Source of the DNA: Burkholderiales bacterium UBA2459
GTDB lineage: Bacteria; Pseudomonadota; Gammaproteobacteria; Burkholderiales; Burkholderiaceae_E
Direction: 5' to 3'
NCBI GenBank assembly: GCA_002342365.1
Contig: DDPV01000018.1
Span: 132,115-141,964, forward strand
DNA: 9,850 nucleotides
Within the stretch, counting starts at the first letter, position 1. Each line of letters starts with the position of its first letter. Positions 6,661-9,850 of the stretch are shown one piece after another. A program made the position numbers and the translations under genes. A model generated the notes under the pieces. It was not told the origin of the DNA. It ran no database searches and worked only from the letters and a program-made list of their open reading frames with translations.

Positions 6661-7266
6661 TCACCCAGCGGCGCCATCGCCTTCTACCCAGGGCTCTGCC
6701 AGACCCCAGGCTGCTTGGGCCTGGACATTCCAGATCATGCGCAACACGCGATGCGCGTCGGTCCGCGATCCGGCAAACTGCAAACTCCGGTGCGGCCCGT
6801 CGAACTGAAAACGTACCGTTCGGTCGTCAGCCGATACATGAACGCGGCTGAGCAAGCCCTCTGGCTTCGGGCTTGCGTCCATCGCTTGCGGATAGCGTTC
6901 GCGCGCCGCCTCATCGTCAAGCGGTGGGCTGCTTTCTAAAGCGAGTTCGTGCTCAATCAAGAGCTGTCGTCGTCGCAGATTCTCTTGATCGTTCTGGGTT
7001 TGCCCGCGTTTGCCCACAGCATCGATCGTCTCCGCCTCGCCGGCTTGCGGGAGGGTCGCGGAGGTTTCGGCTTGCCCGGGACCTGAGAAGTCCGGTGGCA
7101 ACAGTAAGCTGCGCGCAAGCAGGTCCCACACTTGAGGCAGCAGCTGGCTCAGCACGCGACGCGTGAGCCAGAGCTGCACCGCACCGTCCCGATCGGTACC
7201 GAGTCGCAACCATAGGCGGTCTTCAGAATCGCTGAATCCGACGGTCAGTGTTCTGGCCTCTAGCAT
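6661..7266 (-). CDS. Uncharacterised 201-residue protein paired with the long helical protein
   Basis: I do not recognise this protein. Two folded-looking parts flank a low-complexity middle. The first (about 1-57) alternates hydrophobic and charged residues, as in EDRLWLRLGTDRDGAVQLWL, then TRRVLSQLLPQVWDLLARSL, suggesting strands followed by a helix. The middle (58-130) is rich in Pro, Glu, Gln and Ala. The last part (about 138-195) has strand-like VHVSADDRTVRFQF and SLQFAG, then a helix HRVLRMIWNVQAQAAWGL. It has six tryptophans, no cysteine, no signal peptide and no membrane helix, so it is probably cytoplasmic. ATG 7266 has only a weak AAGG about 15 bases upstream. It lies 73 bases downstream of the long helical gene on the same strand, suggesting one transcript. 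Low similarity to its surroundings aside, codon use looks ordinary. Confidence 0.75.
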   Translation of the reverse strand: MLEARTLTVGFSDSEDRLWLRLGTDRDGAVQLWLTRRVLSQLLPQVWDLLARSLLLPPDFSGPGQAETSATLPQAGEAETIDAVGKRGQTQNDQENLRRRQLLIEHELALESSPPLDDEAARERYPQAMDASPKPEGLLSRVHVSADDRTVRFQFDGPHRSLQFAGSRTDAHRVLRMIWNVQAQAAWGLAEPWVEGDGAAG

Positions 7267-7327
7267 GAGTCTGTCAGAGCGCCTTGATCACCTGGAATCA
7301 AACCCGATCAAAAACAAGCCATGAGAA

Positions 7328-7359
7328 CTCGAGCTTCAATTAGCGCTCGAGCTTCGATT
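7328..7359. repeat. Short direct repeat and hairpin at the end of the long helical gene
   Basis: CTCGAGCTTCAATT (7328-7341) recurs as CTCGAGCTTCGATT (7346-7359), 13 of 14 bases alike, 18 bases apart. Because CTCGAG is palindromic, 7328-7334 can also pair with 7345-7351 as a 7-bp stem with a 10-base loop. The stop codon (7340-7342) lies in the loop. On the minus strand a TTGTTTTTG follows only about ten bases after the stem, so this is a poor terminator. Confidence 0.5.
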
Positions 7360-9850
7360 CGATCCGCGAGAGCATGCTTCGCAACTCTGACATTTCGCTA
7401 TGCATCATCTGCAGTTCCGATTGCAAACGCTGGGCGCGGTCTTCGAGTTTGGCGTTGGACGCACTGACCGCATTCAAACGCTCAAGAAGCGTGTTGACCA
7501 TCATGCTCGATAACTCGCCGGCTTTGACCAAGGGCTCAACATCGCGGCGGATGACCGCAACAGCCTCCACGATGTGTTGCTCTTTAACGGTTTCTGCGCG
7601 CGATTGCTCAACCTGTGACGACAACACATCCAATTTTGAGAAGGTGCTCTCAAGTCCCTGAAGACCGGCACGAATTCGGGTGACCTGATCTTCAACCTTG
7701 CCGGTGCTCAAGCCGAGCGTGCGCAAACGCTCCGATACGGTTTCGATCTCGTTACTGCGCGCAAGCGGTCCGAACTCGCGCCGCATTTCGCTCATCGCCT
7801 GGTCAAGATGGCGCGGCCGAAGCGCCTCGGCGCGCATCGACTCGGTGAGGCCCAAGACCACGTCGACGCGCTGCAAGCTTGTATCAACCCTGTCATTGAG
7901 CCGATCCGCATGCGCCCGAAGCTCGTTGAGCTGCGTGGCCGCAAAATCGCTCGGGGTGACGAGCCGATCCTGTAAATCGCCGATCGCAGTGCGAATGCGG
8001 TCCTCGAGCGCAGTGAGACCTGAATCGCGCACCACGCCATACAGTTCGCGGCGTATGTCGGCCACCGCTTGCTCGATAGCCAGCGAAACCAGCGATTGCA
8101 GCCTGCCCTGGGCGTCTTCGGTCCGCTCTGCAAGTTTGTCTTGCTGCGTGAGCATGCCCATCACCCGATCGAGCACCGTATCAAGCCCTGCGCCTAAGCG
8201 CTCCTGCAAGGCATTCACAAGATTCGTCACCCGCTCCAACCCGATGTTCTGGTCACTGATGCGCGTGCGCAGCGTATCGGTACGTACGCTTTCCAAGGCA
8301 GCGGTAAGGTGATCGAGCTTACCCATGGCCACTTCGCTGCGTTCGCTCAGCTTATCGGTGACCATGGAAATACCGAACAAGCGGCTGTTGCCGCTTTCCA
8401 CAAGCCCGGACAGCTCGTCTTTGACCGAAACCAAGGCCGCACCAAGCTGATCCTTGGACATATTGAACTTGGCCGAGAGCCGGTCTTGCAGGGTTTGTAT
8501 ATCGATGTTTCGCGGCACCGACTCCAGCTCTCTGCGCACATCGGCAACCACTTGCTCGATATGGCGCGGTCGCAGCATATCGGTGCGCAGCTGGTCAAGT
8601 AGCGGTTGCACAGCCTCAAGCTGCATGAAACCGCGCTCACTACGCGAGATGATTTGCTCAAGTGACTGATCAAAGCGTTCGGTCAAGGCATTGGTGAGCT
8701 GCTCTTGCACTTGCCGAACGTCGTTGAATTCCGCACTGAGACTGCGCTGCGCATCGGCATTGAGCTGCCGGATCAACTGCTCGGTCTTCTCCTGCAAACT
8801 GTTTTGCAAGGACTGAACCTGATTGTGGTTTTGATCCTGAAGTTGTTTCAGGATAGTGAAGTGCTGGCGCTGCAGGCTTTGAATCTGCTCATGCAAATCG
8901 CGCTCGAGCAATTCGGACTGCTGGTGTTGGGTCTCAGCAAGTCCCGTGAGGGTCTCGTGATTACGCCGAATCAGTGTTTGCGCTTGTTCGAACCACTGCT
9001 GCTGCGCGCGTTGGCCACCCTCATGGTATTGGGTTTGCTGCTCGCGCTGCTTTTCAAAAAGCTGGGTTTGCAGCTGCAGCAATTTGCTGTAGCGGTCCTG
9101 GCCGGTATCGAGCACTTGCCGAAAGCCTTCGCGTTGCGCGCTCGATAAGGCATCTTGCCCGCCTTGCAGCAAGTCGACCAGTTCGCGTTGACGTTGTTTG
9201 TTCGTTTCCTCAAGTTGTACCTGATAACCGACCTGCAGCTCTCTGAGTTGATTGATACTTTGGTTGATCAGGTCACTACGCGCCAGCGGCGAAGTCGCCT
9301 TTTCGAGGTTTTGAATCAGCTGCGACACGCTCAGACGCAACAAATCGTCTTGTTGTGCGGCCCGGTTGAGCAAGTCTTCGCGCAGCAGGCTTTGCAGCCG
9401 GATACCCTCTTCGATACGCTCGGCGATTTGCTGACTGACGGTGATTTCAAGCACTTGCAAGCGTTGCAAATGCTGCTCAATCAGGCTTTGCAAAGCCCCC
9501 GAGATCTGCTGCAGACGGCCGAGGTCGGTGGCAATCAGCTTGGTACTTTTTTCCGCATAAGCCTGCGTGGAGAGCGGCTGAAACCTGGCATCGAGCGATT
9601 CAAGAAAGGCATTGAAGTCAACCTGCTTGAGCGACTCCTGGTGCAGCTGCTCGATGTAGGGGCCGAGCGTGTCGATGCGCGCAATCGATGAGGCAAAGGT
9701 CTGAAAGCTCGCTTGCAAACGCACGATCTGGTCTTCAAGCTGCTGACTGCGCCGGGAGTCGGCTTGCAACTTTTCGGCGGTCTGGGCAAGCGACTGGATC
9801 TGACCACCGAATCCGGCAACATCGCTGGCCAGACGCTCGATTCGGCCAAT
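7340..9850 (-). CDS. Very long coiled-coil protein with repeated 37-residue modules, start outside window
   Basis: An 836-residue partial protein of unknown function. The frame is open to the last base, so the real start lies beyond the right edge; the first start-like codon inside, TTG 9769, is not convincing. The visible sequence is almost wholly predicted helix with heptad-like hydrophobic spacing, no cysteine, one tryptophan and no membrane segment or catalytic motif. The first half is strikingly Gln-rich, for example QREQQTQYHEGGQRAQQQWF. The second half carries four gapless copies of a 37-residue module, each with an RRE/RRD core, plus a degenerate fifth. It ends in a short coiled coil, SELRSMLSRIESKLER. 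It resembles the tail regions of motor- or envelope-linked proteins such as ZorA-like or DUF802 proteins only in general character. Structural, cytoskeletal and SMC-like roles are also open. Confidence 0.85.
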   Translation of the reverse strand: MGRIERLASDVAGFGGQIQSLAQTAEKLQADSRRSQQLEDQIVRLQASFQTFASSIARIDTLGPYIEQLHQESLKQVDFNAFLESLDARFQPLSTQAYAEKSTKLIATDLGRLQQISGALQSLIEQHLQRLQVLEITVSQQIAERIEEGIRLQSLLREDLLNRAAQQDDLLRLSVSQLIQNLEKATSPLARSDLINQSINQLRELQVGYQVQLEETNKQRQRELVDLLQGGQDALSSAQREGFRQVLDTGQDRYSKLLQLQTQLFEKQREQQTQYHEGGQRAQQQWFEQAQTLIRRNHETLTGLAETQHQQSELLERDLHEQIQSLQRQHFTILKQLQDQNHNQVQSLQNSLQEKTEQLIRQLNADAQRSLSAEFNDVRQVQEQLTNALTERFDQSLEQIISRSERGFMQLEAVQPLLDQLRTDMLRPRHIEQVVADVRRELESVPRNIDIQTLQDRLSAKFNMSKDQLGAALVSVKDELSGLVESGNSRLFGISMVTDKLSERSEVAMGKLDHLTAALESVRTDTLRTRISDQNIGLERVTNLVNALQERLGAGLDTVLDRVMGMLTQQDKLAERTEDAQGRLQSLVSLAIEQAVADIRRELYGVVRDSGLTALEDRIRTAIGDLQDRLVTPSDFAATQLNELRAHADRLNDRVDTSLQRVDVVLGLTESMRAEALRPRHLDQAMSEMRREFGPLARSNEIETVSERLRTLGLSTGKVEDQVTRIRAGLQGLESTFSKLDVLSSQVEQSRAETVKEQHIVEAVAVIRRDVEPLVKAGELSSMMVNTLLERLNAVSASNAKLEDRAQRLQSELQMMHSEMSELRSMLSRIESKLER
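7490..7600 (-). repeat. 37-residue module, copy 4
   Basis: Begins RAETVKEQHIVEAVAVIRRD and aligns without gaps to copy 1 for about 30 residues, after which it diverges. The RPRH box has become KEQH, keeping only the histidine, and the core is RRD. It begins 78 codons after copy 3. Confidence 0.65.
7724..7834 (-). repeat. 37-residue module, copy 3
   Basis: Begins RAEALRPRHLDQAMSEMRRE and ends ETVSERL, with no gaps against copy 1. It retains the RPRH box and the RRE core. It begins 90 codons after copy 2. Confidence 0.75.
7994..8104 (-). repeat. 37-residue module, copy 2
   Basis: Aligns without gaps to copy 1 over IEQAVADIRREL and on to LTALEDRI. It lacks the RPRH box at its start, so only the second two-thirds are well conserved. 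It begins 161 codons after copy 1. Confidence 0.65.
8243..8284 (-). repeat. Degenerate partial module between copies 1 and 2
   Basis: The residues RTDTLRTRISDQNI match the first part of copy 1 (RTDMLRPRHIEQVV), but the RRE core and the rest do not follow. It may be a decayed or truncated copy; chance similarity in a helical protein cannot be excluded. Confidence 0.4.
8477..8587 (-). repeat. 37-residue module, copy 1
   Basis: Best-formed copy of the internal protein module: begins RTDMLRPRHIEQVVADVRRE and ends TLQDRL. Positions counted from its first Arg: acidic 3, Leu 5, RPRH 6-9, Ile 10, RRE 18-20, Ile 30, Leu 37. It sits at visible residues 422-458 of the long helical protein. Confidence 0.75.

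Noticed and set aside
7309..7351. Intrinsic terminator after the long helical gene
   Set aside because: The hairpin has only a 7-bp stem and the T-rich stretch starts about ten bases too far away.
7698..8312. Plus-strand open frame of 204 codons opposite the helical gene
   Set aside because: Ser/Arg-rich translation is the typical antisense shadow of a Leu/Glu/Arg-rich coding strand; no ribosome binding site or family match.
8705..9148. Plus-strand Leu-rich open frame of 147 codons
   Set aside because: Its Leu/Gln richness mirrors the Gln/Leu codons of the minus-strand coiled coil (CAG and CTG are reverse complements).
9767..9769. TTG as the start of the long helical protein
   Set aside because: The frame continues without a stop to base 9850 with the same helical composition; the gene is partial.

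Overview
The window looks like a proteobacterial chromosome, probably betaproteobacterial. This rests on the System I cytochrome c maturation (ccm) order, the proteobacterial-type CoA-transferase pair and the moderately high G+C; it is an inference, not a taxonomic result. Genes fill nearly all of it. No tRNA, rRNA, insertion sequence, CRISPR array or convincing intrinsic terminator was seen, and no gap exceeds 300 bases.

Region 1 (1-4510, + strand) is a ccm cluster: ccmC (its start lies outside the window), ccmD, ccmE, ccmF, ccmG and ccmH. The first five are joined by 4-base GTGA/ATGA stop-start overlaps. CcmC and CcmD load heme onto the periplasmic chaperone CcmE. CcmF, with the thiol-reducing CcmG and CcmH, attaches it to apocytochrome c. 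Two departures stand out: CcmH has both CxxC cysteines but no encoded signal peptide, and CcmD has a long hydrophilic tail containing a tandem repeat. No ccmI follows.

Region 2 (4535-5236, + strand) is a predicted lipoprotein with a twin-arginine-like signal, placed where ccmI often lies. Its stop codon overlaps that of the converging gene.

Region 3 (5233-6592, - strand) is scoA-scoB, the two subunits of a 3-oxoacid CoA-transferase, with a possible promoter just upstream of scoA.

Region 4 (6661-9850, - strand) holds two genes I do not recognise by name. One is a huge, cysteine-free, glutamine-rich helical protein running off the right edge, with four gapless copies of a 37-residue module in its C-terminal half. 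The other is a 201-residue protein downstream on the same strand. This pair is the least understood part of the window and the best candidate for an undescribed system; its missing upstream end is needed to interpret it.
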